Below, piece after piece: positions 22,337 to 37,818 of a stretch of 64,000 nucleotides of DNA. The translations under genes were made by a program, and so were the position numbers. A model generated the notes under the pieces. The model saw only the letters and a program-made list of their open reading frames with translations. It was not told the DNA's origin and did no database searches. Numbering within the stretch: the stretch's first letter is position 1; the number at the start of each line of letters is the position of its first letter. Source of the DNA: Xestospongia bergquistia (taxonomy: Eukaryota; Porifera; Demospongiae; Haplosclerida; Petrosiidae); contig OZ014424.1 in assembly GCA_963965975.1 (NCBI GenBank), positions 2,728,001-2,792,000 of the forward strand, read 5' to 3'.

Positions 22337-25300
22337 ACTTCCTGTCCCGTAAGTTATCTATGCACTATGTATTATAAAATGTGCATATTGTGGAGATTTT
22401 TTTGAGTCTTGAGTATTGCCCTATATCATACGTGAATGTGTTTGTAATGGTTGTACTACAAATCATTAGAAATACATTACTTCATTTTAGCAACTAATGT
22501 ATCAGGACTTTACTTCTACAGGGCTGTGGACCAAGACAGAAGAAAGAACTGTATTCCATGAAGGCAAGTCCTCGCTACAAGAAAGGGAAAGACTGTAGTA
22601 ACAAACACGGTCAGAGAAGCAGTACTCCATGTGCTGTAGTATATCTAACATGACTTTTAAATTCAGTGAGCTTTAGCCCTTAGTTTTAGTGCATTTGTTA
22701 TCTCAACTAATCTTATTGTAAGTCTTTTTGAAATATAATATCTCACTAGTCCGTAATATAAAGACTTCAGTAACCGGTATATTTTGTACAATATATATAG
22801 TGAGTCTCAATAAAATTAGTCGAGCGTTTTTATTTAGTACAAGCCTTTTTACCCCCATAGTGTTTACTTTTGTATGAGTATGACTTTGTAATGGTATATA
22901 CTAGAAAACTTAGGACATTACTTCTGCAGGGCCATTTAGCAAGACAGTAGAAGGAACTGATTTCCATTTTGCCAAGTCATTTAACAGTGTTCTGCAGTAA
23001 ATAACGTTCCTCTCTACAGCCCTAAGGCAAATAAATACAATCAGAATATCATTACTACATGTGCATTAGTATATCCACCTTGACTTTAAATTGAATGAGC
23101 TTTAGCCCTTAGTTTTAGTGCATTTGTAGTATCAGCTTGTAATGGTTTGTACTAGAAATCTTACACAGCATTACTTCATTTTAGCAACCAATGAATCACG
23201 ACTTTATTTCTGCAGGGCTGTTTAACAAGACAGAAGAAGGAACTGGATTCCATTCAGCAAAATCATTTGACAGTGTTCTCTGCAGTAAATCCGAGACAAT
23301 AATGTTCCTCGCTACAACCCAAAGGCAAATAAATAGTGTCAATACTTCATGTGCATTAGTATATCTACCTTCACTTTAAATTCAATGAGCTTTAGCCCTA
23401 TCTACCTTGACTTTAAATACTATGAGCTTTATCCCTTTCTACCTTGACTTTAAATTCAATGAGCTTTACCCCTATCTACCTTGACTTAAAATTCAATGAG
23501 CTTTAGCCCTATCTACCTTGACTTAAAATTCAATGAGCTTTAGCCCTTAGTTTAGTGCTTTTGTAGTATCAGCTTGTAATAGTTTGTGCTAGACAGCATT
23601 ACTTCGTTTTAACAAGCAATGAATCATGACTTTATTTAGCAAGACAGAAGAAGGAACTGGATTTCATTCAGCCAAATCATTCGACAGTGTTCTCTGCAGT
23701 AAATCCGAGACAATAATGTTCCTCAGTACAGCCCAAGGGTAAATAAATACAGTCAAGTGTCAATACTTCATGTGCGTTAGTATATCTAGCTTGACTTTAA
23801 ATTCAATGAGCCTTTAGTCTTTAGTTTTAGTGCATTTGTTATCTTAACTAAGCCTGTAATAAGTCATTTTAAAACATATGTCACCTTAGTATACATAGCT
23901 TGAGTTTAAATTCAATGAGATTTAGCCCTTAGTTTAGTGCATCGTTACTTCGTTTTAGCAACCAAAGATTCATGACTTTATTTCTACAGGGCTGTTTAGC
24001 AAGATAGAAGAAGGAACCAGATTCCATTCAGCCAAATCATTTGACAGTGGTCTCTGCAGTAAATCCAAGACAATAATGTTCCTCGCTATAGCCCAAGGGG
24101 AAGTAAATACAGTAAAGTGTGTTAGTATATTTAATGAGCTTTAGTCCTTTGTTTATACATTTGTAGTATGAGCTTGTAATATTTTGTACTAGAAAACGTA
24201 GATAGCATAACATCATTTTAGCAACCAATGATCCATGACTTTATTTTTTCAGGACTGTTTAGCAAGACAGAAGAAGGAACCAGATTCCATTCAGCCAAAT
24301 CATTTGACAGTGTTCTCTGCAGTAAATCCAAGACAATAATGTTCCTCGCTATAGCCCAAGGGGAAGTAAATACAGTGAAGTGTGTTATTATATATAGCTT
24401 GAGTTTAAATTAAATGAGCTTTAGCCCTAAGTTTAGTGGATTTGTAGTATCAGCTTGCAATGGTTTGTACTAGAAATCTTAGACAGCATTACTTCATTTT
24501 AGCAACCAAACATTCACAACTTTATTTCTACAGGTCTGTTTAGCAAGACAGAAGAAGGAGCCAGATTCCATTCAGCCAAATCATTTGACAGTGTTCTTTG
24601 CAGTAAATCCAAGATAATATTGTTCCTTGCTATAGCCCATGAGAAAGTAAATACAGTGAAGTGTGTTAGTATATATAGATTAAGTTTAAATTGAATGAGC
24701 TTTAGCCCTAAGTTTAGTGGATTTGTAGTATCAGCTTGCAATGGTTTGTACTAGAAATCTTTGACAGCATTACTTCATTTTAGCAACCAATCATTCACGA
24801 CTTTATTTCTACAGGTCTGTTTAGCAAGACAGAAGAAGGAACCAGATTCCATTCAGCCAAATCATTTGACAGTGTTCTCTGCAGTAAATTCAAGACAATA
24901 ATGTTCTTTGCTATAGCCCATGGGCAAGTAAATACAGTGAAGTGTGTTAGTATATTTAATGAGCTTTAGTCCTTTGTTTATACATTTGTAGTATGAACTT
25001 GTAATATTTTGTACTAGAAAACTTAGATAGCATTACATCATTTTAGCAACCAATGATTCATGACTTTATTTCTTAAGGACTGTTTAGCAAGACAGAAGAA
25101 GGAACCAGATTCCATTCAGCCAAATCATTTGACAGTGTTCTCTGCAGTAAATCCAAGACAATAATGTTCCTCGCTATAGCCCAAGAGGAAGTAAATACAG
25201 TGAAGTGTGTTAGTATATATAGCTTGAGTTTAAATTGAATGAGCTTTAGCCCTAAGTTTAGTGGATTTGTAGTATCAGCTTGCAATGTTTTGTACTAGAA

Positions 25301-28300
25301 ATCTTAGACAGCATTACTTCATTTTAGCAACCAATGATTCATGACTTTATTTATTTAGGGTTGTTTAGCAAGACAGAAGAAGGAACCAGATTCCATTCAG
25401 CCAAATCATTTGACAGTGTTCTTTGCAGTAAATCCAAGACAATAATGTTCCTCGCTATAGCTCAAAGGGAAGTAAATACAGTGAACTGTGTTAGTATATA
25501 TAGCTTGAGTTAAAATTTATTGAGCTTTAGCCCTAACTTTAGTGGATTTGCAGTATCAGCTTGCAATATTTTGTACAAGAAGTCTTAGACAGCATTACTT
25601 CATTTTAGCAACCAATCATTCACGACTTTATTTCTACAGGGCTTCTTAGCAAGTGATTCCATTCAGCCAAATCATTTGACAGTGTTTTCTGCAGTAAATG
25701 CAAGACAATAATGTTCCTCGCTATAGCCCATGGGCAAGTAAATACAGTGAAGTGTGTTAGTATTTTTAATGAGCTTTAGCCCTTAGTTTAGTGCATTTGT
25801 AGCATGAACTTGTAATATTTTGTACTAGAAAATTTAGATAGAATTACATCGTTTTAGCAACCAACGATTCATGACTTTGTTTTTTCAGGACTGTTTAGCA
25901 AGACAGAAGAAGGAACCAGATTCCATTCAGTCAAATCATTTGACAGTGTTCTCTGCAGTAAATCCAAGCAATAATGTTCCTCGCTATAGCCCAAGGGGAA
26001 GTAAATACAGTGAAGTGTGTTAGTATATATAGCTTGAGTTTAAATTGAATGAGCTTTAGCCCTAACTTTAGTGGATTTGCAGTATCAGCTTGCAATGTTT
26101 TGTACCAGAAGTCGTAGACAGCATTACTTCATGATAGCAACCAATCATTCACGACTTTATTTCTAATGGTCTGTTTAGCAAGACGGAAGAAGGAACCAGA
26201 TTCCATTCAGCCAAATCATTTGATAGTGTTCTCTGCAGTAAATTCAAGACAATAATGTTCCTCGCTATAGCTCATGGGCTAGTAAATACAGTGAAGTGTG
26301 TTAGTATATATAGCTCGAGCCCTTAGTTTAGTGCATTTGTAGTATCAGCTTGCAATGGTTTGTACTGGAAATCTTAGACAGCATTACTTCATTTTAGCAA
26401 CCAATCATTCACGACTTTATCTCTACAGGGCTGTTTAGCAAGACAGAAGAAGGAACCAGATTCCATTCAGCCAAATCATTTGACATTGTACTCTGCAGTA
26501 AATTCAAGACAATAATGTTCCTTGCCATAGCCCAAGGGCAAGTAAATACAGTGAAGTGTGTTACTATATATATAGCTTGACTTTAAATTTAATGAGCTTT
26601 AGCCCTTATTTTAGTGCGTTTGTAGTATGAACCTATAATATTTTGTACTAGAAATCTTAGATAGCATTACTTCGTTTTAGCAACCAATGATTCATGATTT
26701 CTACAGGTCTGTTTAGCAAGACAGAAGAAGGAACCAGATTCCATTTAGCCAAATCATTTGACAGTGTTCTCTGCAGTAAATCCAAGACAATAATGTTCCT
26801 CGCTATAGCCCAAGGGGAAGTAAATACAGTAAAGTGTTTTAGTATATATCGCTTGAGTTTAAATTGAATGAGCTTTAGCCCTAAGTTTAGTGGATTTATA
26901 GTATCAGCTTGCAATGGTTTGTACTAGAAATCTTAGACAGCATTACTTCATTTTAGCAACCAATCATTCACGACTTTATTTCTACTGGTCTGTTTAGCAA
27001 GACAGAAGAAGGAACCAGATTCCATTCAGCCAAATCATTTGACATTGTTCTCTGCAGTAAATCCAAAACAATAATGTTCCTTGCCATAGCCCAAGGGCAA
27101 TTAAATACAGTGACGTGTGTTACTATATGTATAGCTTGACTTTAAATTTAATGAGCTTTAGCCCTTATTTTAGTGCATTTGTAGTATGAACTTGTAATAT
27201 TTTGTACTACAAAACTTAGATAGCATCACATCGTTTTAGCAACGAATGATTCATGACTTTATTTCTACAGGGCTGTTTAGCAAGACAGAAGAAGGAACCA
27301 GATTCCATTCAGCCAAATCATTTGACAGTGTTCTCTGCAGTAAATCCAAGACAATAATGTCCTCACTATAGCCCAAGGGGAAATAAATACAGTGAAGTGT
27401 GTTAGTATATATAGCTTGAGTTTAAATTGAATGAGCTTTAGCCCTAAGGTTGGTGGATTTGTAGTATCAGTTTTCAATGGTTTGTACTAGAAATCTTAGA
27501 CAGCATTACTTCATTTTAGCAACCAAACATTCACAACTTTATTTCTACAGGTCAGATTAGCAAGACAGAAGAAGGAACCAGATTCCATTCAGCCAAATCA
27601 TTTGACAGTGTCCTCTGCAGTAAAACCAAGATAATATTGTTCCTCGCTATAGCCCATGGGAAAGTAAATACAGTGATGTGTGTTAGTATATATAGATTGA
27701 GTTTAAATTTAATGAGCTTTAGCCCTAAGTTTAGTGGATTTGTAGTATCAGCCTGCAATGGTTTGTACTAGAAATCTTAGACAGCATTACTTCATTTTAG
27801 CAACCAATCATTCACAACTTTATTTCTACAGGGCTGTTTAGCAAGACAGAAGAAGGAACCAGATTCCATTCAGCCAAATCATTTGACAGTGTTCTCTGCA
27901 GTAAATTCAAGACAATAATGTTCCTCGATATAGCCCATGGGCAAGTAAATACAGTGAAGTGTGTTAGTATATTTAATGAGCTTTAGTCCTTATTTTAGTG
28001 CATTTGTAGTATGAACTTGTATTATTTTGTACTAGAAAACTTAGATAGCATTACTTCGTTTTAGCAACCAATGATTCATGACTTTATTTCTACAGGTCTG
28101 TTTAGCAAGACAGAAGAAGGAACCAGATTCCACTCAGCCAAATCATTTGACTGTGTTCTCTGCAGTAAATCGAAGACAATAATGTTCCTTGCTCTAGCCC
28201 AAAGGGAAGTAAATAGAGTCAAGTGTCTTACTATATGTATAGCTTGACTTTAAATTTAATGAGCTTTAGCCCTTATTTTAGTGCATTTGTAGTATGAACT

Positions 28301-29989
28301 TAATATTTTGTACTACAAAACTTAGATAGCATTACTTCGTTTTAGCAACCAATGATTCATGACTTTATTTCTACAGGTCAGTTTAGCAAGACAGAAGAAG
28401 GAACCAGATTTCATTCAGCCAAATCATTTGACAGTGTTCTCTGCAGTAAATCCAAGACAATAATGTTCCTCGCTATAGCCCAAGGGGAAGTAAATACAGT
28501 AAAGTGTTTTAGTATACATAGTTTGAGTTTAAATTAAATGAGCTTTAGCCCTAAGTTTAGTGGATTTGTAGTATCAGCTTGCAATGGTTTGTACTAGAAA
28601 TCTTAGACAGCATTACTTCATATTAGCAACCAATCATTCACGACTTTATTTCTACAGGGCTGTTTTGCAAGACAGAAGAAGGAACCAGATTCCATTCAGC
28701 CAAATCATTTGACATTGTTCTCTGCAGTAAATCCAAGACAATAATGTTCCTTGCCATAGCCCAAGGGCATTTAAATACAGTGACATATGTATAGCTTGAC
28801 TTTAAATTTAATGAGCTTTAGCCCTTAGTTTAGTGCGTTTGTAGTATGAACTTGTAATATTTAGTACTAGAAAACTTAGATAGCATTGCATCGTTTTAGC
28901 AACAAATGATTCATGACTTTATTTCTACAGGTCTGTTTAGCAAGACAGAAGAAGGAACCAGATTCCATTCAGCCAATTCATTTGACAGTGTTCTCTGCAG
29001 TAAATCCAAGACAATAATGTCCTCACTATAGCCCAAGGGGAAGTAAATACAGTAAAGTGTTTTGGTATATATAGCTTGAGTTTAAATTGAATGAGCTTTA
29101 GCCCTAAGGTTAGTGGATTTGTAGTATCAGCTTGCAATGGTTTGTACTGGAAATCTTAGACAGCATTACTTCATTTTAGCAACCAATCATTCACGACTTT
29201 ATCTCTACAGGACTGTTTAGCAAGACAGAAGAAGGAACCAGATTCCATTCAGCCAAATCATTTGACATTGTTCTCTGCAGTAAATCCAAGACAATAATGT
29301 TCCTTGCCATAGTCCAACGGCAATTAAATACAGTGACGTGTGTTACTATATGTATAGCTTGACTTTAAATTTAATGAGCTTTAGCCCTTATTTTAGTGCA
29401 TTTGTAGTATGAACTTGTAATATTTTGTACTACAAAACTTAGATAGCATTACTTCGTTTGAGCAACCAATGATTCATGACTTTATTTCTACAGGTCTGTT
29501 TAGCAAGACAGAAGAAGGAACCAGATTCCATTCAGCCAAATCATTTGACAGTGTTCTCTGCAGTAAATCCAAGACAATAATGTTCCTTGCTCTAGCCTAA
29601 GGGGAAGTAAATAGAGTCAAGTGTGTTAGTATATATTGGTTGAGTTTAAATTCAATGAGCTTTAGCCCTTAGTTTAGTACATTTGTAGTATCAGATTGTA
29701 ATGGCTTGTACTAGAAATCTTAGACAGCATTACTTCATTTTAGCACCCAATCATTCACGACTTTATTTCTACAGGGTTGTTTAGGAAGACAGAAGAAGGA
29801 ACCAGATTCCATTCAGCCAAATCATTTGACAGTGTTCTCTGCAATAAATCCAAGACAATAATGTTCCTCGCTATAGCCCAATGGCAAGTAAATACAGTGC
29901 TTGACTTTGAATTCAATGATTTTTAGCCCTTTGTTTAGTGCATTTGTAGTATGAACATGTAATATTTTGTACTAGAAAACTTAGATAGC

Positions 29990-31400
29990 ATTACTTCGTT
30001 TTTACAATCATTGTGTCAGGACTTTACTTCTGCAGGGCTGTTTAACAAGACAAAAGAAGGAACTGGATTCCAACAGGCAAGCATTTGACAGTGTTCTCTG
30101 CAGTAAATCCGAGACAATGAAATTCCTTGCTAGAACAGAAGGAAAAAAAAAGTAGTGACAAATACTGCCAGTCAATGTAGCAAGTCTCGATAATATTATT
30201 CAAGTGTTTTTAAAAGGCTTTTTACCCTTATTGTGTTTACTTTGGTATCAGTATCAGCTTGGAAAGGTTTGTACTAAAAATCTTAGACAGCATTACTTCA
30301 TTTTAGAAACCAATCTGTCAGGACTTTACGTCTGCAGGGCTGTGAAGCAAGACAGAAGAAGGAACTGTATTACATGCAGCCAAGTGATTTGACAGTCTTG
30401 TCTGCAATAAATCTTAGACGATGATGTTACTCGCTCGAACAAAAGAAATTGAGTCAGATTTAGCTCTTAGTTTTAGTGCATCTGCTATCCAAACTTAGCC
30501 TGTAATAAGTCATTTGGAAACATATCTGACTATTTCTTTTCTCTAATATATAAACTTTAGTAACCAGTATATTAAGTACAATTACTACAAGCCTATTTAG
30601 CCCCATTATGTCTACCATTATATCAGGAGTTAGTCAAGTGTTTTTATTTAGTACAAGCCCATTTAAACCTACTGTGTCTACTTTTGTATCAGTATTAGCT
30701 TTAATGTTTTGTCATAACTTTATTTCTGCAGGGCTGTTTACACTCACTGTCTCTACGTTTGTGTCAGTATCAGCTTGTGCTGTATTATTGGTTGGTTATT
30801 GTATTGTATATACTTATGAATATGATTATCATGTGTAGACTTCCTGTCCCATAAGTTATCTATGCACTATACATTATAAAATGTGCATATTGTAGAGATT
30901 TTATTGAGTCTTGAGTATTGTCCTATATCATACGTGAATGTGTTTGTAATGGTTTGTACTAGAAATCTTGGACTGCATTACTTCATTTTAGCAATAATGT
31001 TCCTCGCTATAGCCCAAGGGCAAGTAAATACAGTCAAGTGTGTTAGTATATATAGCTTGAGTTTAAATTCCATGAGCTTTAGCCCTTAGTTTAGTGCATT
31101 TGTAGTATCAGCTTGTAATGGTTTATACTAGAAATGTTAGACAGCATTACTTCATTTTGGCACCCAATCATTCACGACTTTATTTCTACAGGGCTGTTTA
31201 GCAAGACAGAAGAAGGAACCAGATTCCATTCAGCCAAATAATTTGATAGTGTTCTCTTCAGTAAATTCAAGACAATAACGTTCCTCGCTATAGCCCATGG
31301 GCAAGTAAATACAGTGAAGTGTGTTAGTATATATAGCTTGACTTTAAATTCAATGAGATTTAGCCCTTAGTTTAGTGCATCATTACTTCGTTTTAGCAAC
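29990..31400 (+). repeat. Higher-order block 1 of the array
   Basis: A composite of several unlike units, including the terminal membrane exon and 'ggaactggattccaacaggc'. It is repeated at 34800-36230 and 38430-39690. The offset to block 2 is 4,817 bp at several points, so this is one segmental duplication rather than independent events. Confidence 0.8.
30732..30838 (+). pseudogene. Terminal exon with membrane helix, copy 2
   Basis: 107 nt from the TTCTGCAG acceptor to TAG, entering in the same phase (GG-CTG-TTT) as the 113-nt segment, so the two are alternative continuations of the same upstream exon. It reads 'LFTLTVSTFVSVSACAVLLV' then 'GYCIVYTYEYDYHV'. Confidence 0.55.
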
Positions 31401-34400
31401 TAAAGATTCATGATTTTATTTCTACAGGGTTGTTTAGCAAGATAGAAGAAGGAACCAGATTCCATTCAGCCAAATGATTTGACAGTGGTCTCTGCAGTAA
31501 ATCCAAGACCAACAATGTTCCTCGCTACAACCCAAGGGCAAGTAAATACAGTCAGTGTATCAATACTTCATTTGCGTTAGTATATCAAGCTTGACTTTAA
31601 ATTCAATGAGCCTTTAGTCCTTAGTTTTAGTGCATTTGTTATCTTAACTAAGCCTGTAATAAGTCATTTTAAAAAATACGTCACGTTTCCTTGTCTCTGT
31701 ATTATATACATTTTAACAACCAGTTTAAAAGGCTTTTTACCCCCATTGTGTCTTCTTTGGTATCAGTATCAGCTTGTAAAGGTTTGTACTAGAAATCTTA
31801 GATAGCATTACTTCTTTAGTAGCAACCAATGAGTCTCAAGACAGAAGAAGGAAGTGGATTCCATTCAGCCAAATCATATGACAGTGTTCTCTGCAGTAAA
31901 TCCAAGACAATAATGTTCCTCGCTATAGCCCAAGGGCAAGTAAATACAGTGAAGTGTGTTAGTATATATAGCTTGAATTTAAATGTAATGAGCTTTAGCC
32001 CTTAGTTTAGTGCATTTGTAGTATGAACTTATAATATTTTGTACTAGAAAACTTAGATAGCATTACTTCGTTTTAGCAACCACTGATTCATGACTTTATT
32101 TCTACAAGGCTGTTTAGTAAGACAGAAGAAGGAAGTGCATTCCATTCAGCCAAATCATTTGACAGTGTTCTCTGCAGTAAATCCAAGACAATAATGTTCC
32201 TCGCTACAGCCCATGGGCAAGTAAATAGAGTGAAGTGTGTTAGTATATATAGATTTGAGTTTAAATTGAATGAGCTTTAGCCCTTAGTTTAGTGGATTTG
32301 TAGTATCAGCTTGCAATGGCTTGTAGTAGAAATGTTAGACAGCATTACTTCATTTTAGCAGCCAATCATTCACGAGTTTATTTCTACAGGTCTGTTTAGC
32401 AAGACAGAAGAAGGAACCAGGTTCCATTCAGCCAAATCATTTGACAGTATTCTCTGCAGTAAATTCAAGACAATAATGTTCTTTGCTATAGCCCATGGGC
32501 AAGTAAATACAGTGAAGTGTGTTAGTATATTTAATGAGCTTTAGTCCTTAGTTTAGTGCATTTGTAGTATGAACTTGTAATATTTTGTACTAGAAAACTT
32601 AGATAGCATTACATCATTTTAGCAACCAATGATTCATGACTTTATATCTTCAGGGCTGTTTAGCAAGACAGAAGAAGGAACCAGATTCCATTCAGCCAAA
32701 TCATTTGACAGTGTTCTCTGCAGTAAATCCAAGACAATAATGTTCCTCGCTATAGCCCAAGGGGAACTAAATACAGTGAAGTGTGTTAGTATATATAGAT
32801 TGAGTTTAAATTGAATGAGCTTTAGCCCTTAGTTTAGTGCATTTGTAGTATCAGCTTGCAATGGCTTGTAGTAGAAATGTTAGACAGCATTACTTCATTT
32901 TAGCACCCAATGATTCATAACTTTATTTCTACAGGTGTGTTTAGCAAGACAGAAGAAGGAACCAGATTCCATTAAGCCAAATCATTTGACAGTGTTCTCT
33001 GCAGTAAATCCAAGACAGTAATGTTCCTAGCTATAGCCCAAGGGAAAATAAATGCAGTAAAGTGTGTTAGTTTATATAGCTAAATTCTATGAGCTTTAGC
33101 CCTTAGTTTAGTGCATTTGTAGTATGAACTTATAATATTTTGTACTACAAAACTTAGATAGCATTACTTCGTTTTAGCAACCAATGATTCATTACTTTAT
33201 TTCTACAGGGCTGTTTAGCAAGACTAAAGAAGGAACCAGATTCAATTCAGCCAAAGCACTTGACAGTGTTCTCTGCAGTAAATCTAAGACAATAATGTTC
33301 CTCGCTATACCCAAGGGGAAGTAAATACATTGAAGTGTGTTAGTATATATAGCTTGAGTTTAAATTTAATGAGCTTTAGCCCTAACTTTAGTGGATTTGT
33401 AGTATCAGCTTGCAATGTTTTGTACCAGAAATCTTAGACAGCATTACTTCATTTTAGCAACCAATCATTCACGACTTTATTTCTACAGGTCTGTTTAGCA
33501 AGACAGAAGAAGGAACCAGATTCCATTAAGCCAAATCATTTGACATTGTTCTCTGCAGTAAATCCAAGACAATAATGTTCCTAGCTATAGCCCAAGGGAA
33601 AATAAATGCAGTAAAGTGTGTTAGTTTATATAGCTAAATTCTATGAGCTTTAGCCCTTAGTTTAGTGCATTTGTAGTATGAACTTATAATATTTTGTACT
33701 ACAAAACTTAGATAGCATTACTTCGTTTTAGCAACCAATGATTCATTACTTTATTTCTACAGGGCTGTTTAGCAAGACAGAAGAAGGAACCAGATTCCAT
33801 TCAGCCAAAGCACTTGACAGTGTTCTCTGCAGTAAATCTAAGACAATAACGTTCCTCGCAATACCCAAGGGGAAGTAAATACAGTGAAGTGTGTTAGTAT
33901 ATATAGCTTGAGTTTAAATTTAATGAGCTTTAGCCCTAAGTTTAGTGGATTTGTAGTATCAGCTTGCAATGTTTTGTACCAGAAATCTTAGACAGCATTA
34001 CTTCATTTTAGCAACCAATCATTCACGACTTTATTTCTACAGGTCTGTTTAGCAAGACAGAAGAAGGAACCAGATTCCATTCAGCCAATTCATTTGACAG
34101 TGTTCTCTGCAGTAAATCCAAGATAATAATGTTCCTCGCTATAGCCCAAGGGGAAGTAAATACAGTAAAGTGTTTTAGTATATATAGCTTGAGTTTAAAT
34201 TGAATGAGCTTTAGCCCTAAGTTTAGTGGATTTGTAGTATCAGCTTGCAATGGTTTGTACTAGAAATCTTTGACAGCATTACTTCATTTTAGCAACCAAT
34301 CATTCACGACTTTATTTCTACAGGTCTGTTTAGCAAGACAGAAGAAGGAACCAGATTCCATTCAGCCAAATCATTTGACATTGTTCTCTGCAGTAAATCC

Positions 34401-34799
34401 AAGTCAATAATGTTCCTTGCCATAGCCCAAGGGCAATTAAATACAGTGACGTGTGTTACTATATGTATAGCTTGACTTTAAATTTAATGAGTTTTAGCCC
34501 TTATTTTAGTGCATTTGTAGTATGAACTTGTAATATTTTGTACTACAAAACTTAGATAGCATTACTTCGTTTTAGCAACCAATGATTCATGACTTTATTT
34601 CTACAGGTCTGTTTAGCAAGACAGAAGAAGGAACCAGATTCCATTCAGCCAAATCATTTTTTAGTGTTCTCTGCAGTAAATCCAAGACAGTAATGTTCCT
34701 CGCTATAGCCCAAGGGCAAGTAAAGACAATGCTTGTCTTTAAATTGAATGATTTTTTGCCCTTAGTTTAGTGCATTTGTAGTATGAACTTGTAATATTT

Positions 34800-36230
34800 T
34801 GTACTAGAAAACTTAGATAGCATTACTTCGTTTTAGCAAGCAATGTGTCAGGACTTTACTTCTGTAGGGCTGTTTAACAAGACAAAAGAAGGAACTGGAT
34901 TCCAACAGGCAAGCATTTGACAGTGTTCTCTGCAGTAAATCCGAGACAATGAAATTCCTTGCTAGAACAGAAGGAAAAAACAGTAGTAACAAATACTGGC
35001 AGTTAATGTAGCAAGTCTCAATAGTATTATTCAAGTGTTTTTAAAAGGCTTTTACCCTGATTTTGTCTACTTTGGTATCAGTATCAGCTTGTAAAGGTTT
35101 GTACTAAAAATCTTAGACAGCATTACTTCATTTTAGAAACCAATCTGTCTGCAGGGCTGTGAAGCAAGACAGAAGAAGGAACTGTATTACATGCAGCCAA
35201 GTGATTTGACAGTCTTGTCTGCAATAAATCTTAGACGATGATGTTACTCGCTAGAACAAAAGAAATTGAGTCAGATTTAGCCCTTAGTTTTAGTGCATCT
35301 GTTATCCAAACGTAGCCTGTAATAAGTCATTTGGAAACATATCTGACTATTCCTTTTCTCTATTGTATAAATTTTAGTAACCAGTATATTTAGTACAATT
35401 ACTACAAGCCTATTTAGCCCCATTTTGTCTACCATTATATCAGTAGTTAGTCAAGTGTTTTTATTTAGTACAAGCCCATTTAAACCTACTGTGTCTACTT
35501 TTGTATCAGTATTAGCTTTAATGTTTTGTCATAACTTTATTTCTGCAGGGCTGTTTACCCTCACTGTCTCTACGTTTGTGTCAGTATCAGCTTGTGCTGT
35601 ATTATTGGTTGGTTATTGTATTGTGTATACTTATGAATATGATTATCATGTGTAGACTTCCTGTCCCATAAGTTATCTATGCACTATATATTATAAAATG
35701 TGCATATTGTAGAGATTTTATTGAGTCTTGAGTATTGTCCTATATCATACGTGAATGTGTTTGTAATGGTTTGTACTAGAAATCTTAGACTGCATTACTT
35801 CATTTTAGCAATAATGTTCCTCGCTATAGCCCAAGGGCAAGTAAATACAGTCGAGTGTGTTAGTATATATAGCTTGAGTTTAAATTCTATGAGCTTTAGC
35901 CCTTAGTTTAGTGCATTTGTAGTATCAGCTTGTAATGGTTTATACTAGAAATGTTAGAAAGCATTACTTCATTTTGGCACCCAATCATTCACGACTTTAT
36001 TTCCACAGGGCTGTTTAGCAAGACAGAAGAATGAACCAGATTCCATTCAGCCAAATCATTTGATGGTGTTCTCTGCAGTAAGTCCAAGACAATAATGTTC
36101 TTCGCTATAGCCCATGGGCAAGTAAATACAGTGAAGTGTGTTAGTATATATAGCTTGACTTGAAATTCAATGAGATTCAGCCCTTAGTTTAGTGCATCGT
36201 TACTTCGTTTTAGCAACCAAAGATTCATGA
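34800..36230 (+). repeat. Higher-order block 2 of the array
   Basis: Second copy of the composite block, with high identity to block 1 through the terminal exon and the following 'tgtgcatattgtagagattttattgag' segment. It then continues into ordinary short units. Confidence 0.8.
35549..35655 (+). pseudogene. Terminal exon with membrane helix, copy 3
   Basis: Nearly identical to 30732-30838, 4,817 bp downstream, with the same acceptor, phase and stop. The neighbouring segments on both sides are also duplicated. Confidence 0.55.
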
Positions 36231-37818
36231 CTTTATTTCTACAGGGCTGTTTAGCAAGATAGAAGAAGGAACCAGATTCCATTCAGCCAAATCATTTGAC
36301 AGTGGTCTCTGCAGTAAATCCAAGACAACAATGTTCCTCGCTACAGCCCATGGGCAAGTAAATACAGTCAGTGTATCAATACTTCATTGTGTTATTATAT
36401 CTAGCTTGACTTTAAATTCAATGAGCCTTTAGTCTTTAGTTTTAGTGCATTTGTTATCTTAACTAAGCCTGTAATAAGTCATTTTAAAACATATGTCACG
36501 TTAGTATATATAGCTTGAGTTTAAATTGAATGAGCTTTAGCCCTAATTTTAGTGGATTTGCAGTGTCAGCTTGCAATGTTTTGTACCAGAAGTCTTAGAC
36601 AGCATTACTTCATTTTAGCAACCAATCATTCACGACTTTATTTCTACAGGGCTGTTTAGCAAGACAGAAGAAGGAACCAGATTCCATTCAGCCAAATCAT
36701 TTGATAGTTTCTCTGCAGTAAATCCAAGACAATAATGTTCCTTGCTACAGCCCATGGACAAATAAATACAGTCATAGTATCAATACTTCATGTGCGTTAG
36801 TATATCTAGCTTGACTTCAAGTTCAATGAGCTTTAGCCCTTAGTTTTAGTGCATTCGTTATCTTAACTAAGCCTGTAATAAGTCATTTTAAAACATATAT
36901 GTCACCTTTCCTTGTCTCTATAATATATACACTTTAGTAACCAGTATATTTAGTACAATGTAGCAAGTTTGAATAATTTTAGTGACGTGTTTTTAAAAGG
37001 CTTTTAAAAGGCCAAGTCATTTGACAGTTTTATCTGAATGATGATACTCGCTACAACAAAAGGGAAAGACAGTAGTAACAAATATGTTCAGAGAAGCAGT
37101 ACTCCATGTGTGTTAGTACATGTAGCTTCACTTTGGAATTCAGTCAGATGCACTAAAGCCAAGCCTGTCTAAGTCATTTGGAAACATATCTGACTGTTTC
37201 TTTTCTCTCTAATATATACTTTAGTAACCAGTATATTTAGTACAATGTAGGAAATCTGAATAATATTAGTAAAGTGTTTTTAAAAGGCTTTTTACTCCCA
37301 TTGTGTCATTGTCCCATTGTGAGTTAGTATATCTAGCTTGACTTTAAATTCAATGAGCTTTAGCCCTTAGTTTTAGTGCATTTGTTATCTTAACTAAACC
37401 TGTAATATGTCATTTTATAACGTAATATCTCACCTATAACCAGTATATTTAGTACAATGTAGGAAGTCTGAATAATATTAATCAAAAGTGTTTTTAAAAG
37501 GCTTTTTACCCCCAGTGTGTCTGCTTTGGTATCAGTATCAGCTTGAAAAGGTTTGTACTAGAAATGGAAAGATAGTAGTAACAAATACAGTCAGAGAAGC
37601 AGTACTCCATGTGCTGCAGTATATGTAGCATGACTTTTAAATTCAGTGAGCTTTAGTCCTTAGTTTTAGTGCATTTGTTATCTTAACTAAGCCTATTGTA
37701 AGTCTTTTTGAAATATAATATCTCACTAGTCCTTTTCTCTGTAATATAAAGACTTTAGTAACCAATATATTTTGTACAATGTAGAAGTCTCAATAAAATT
37801 AGTCGTTTTTATTTAGTA

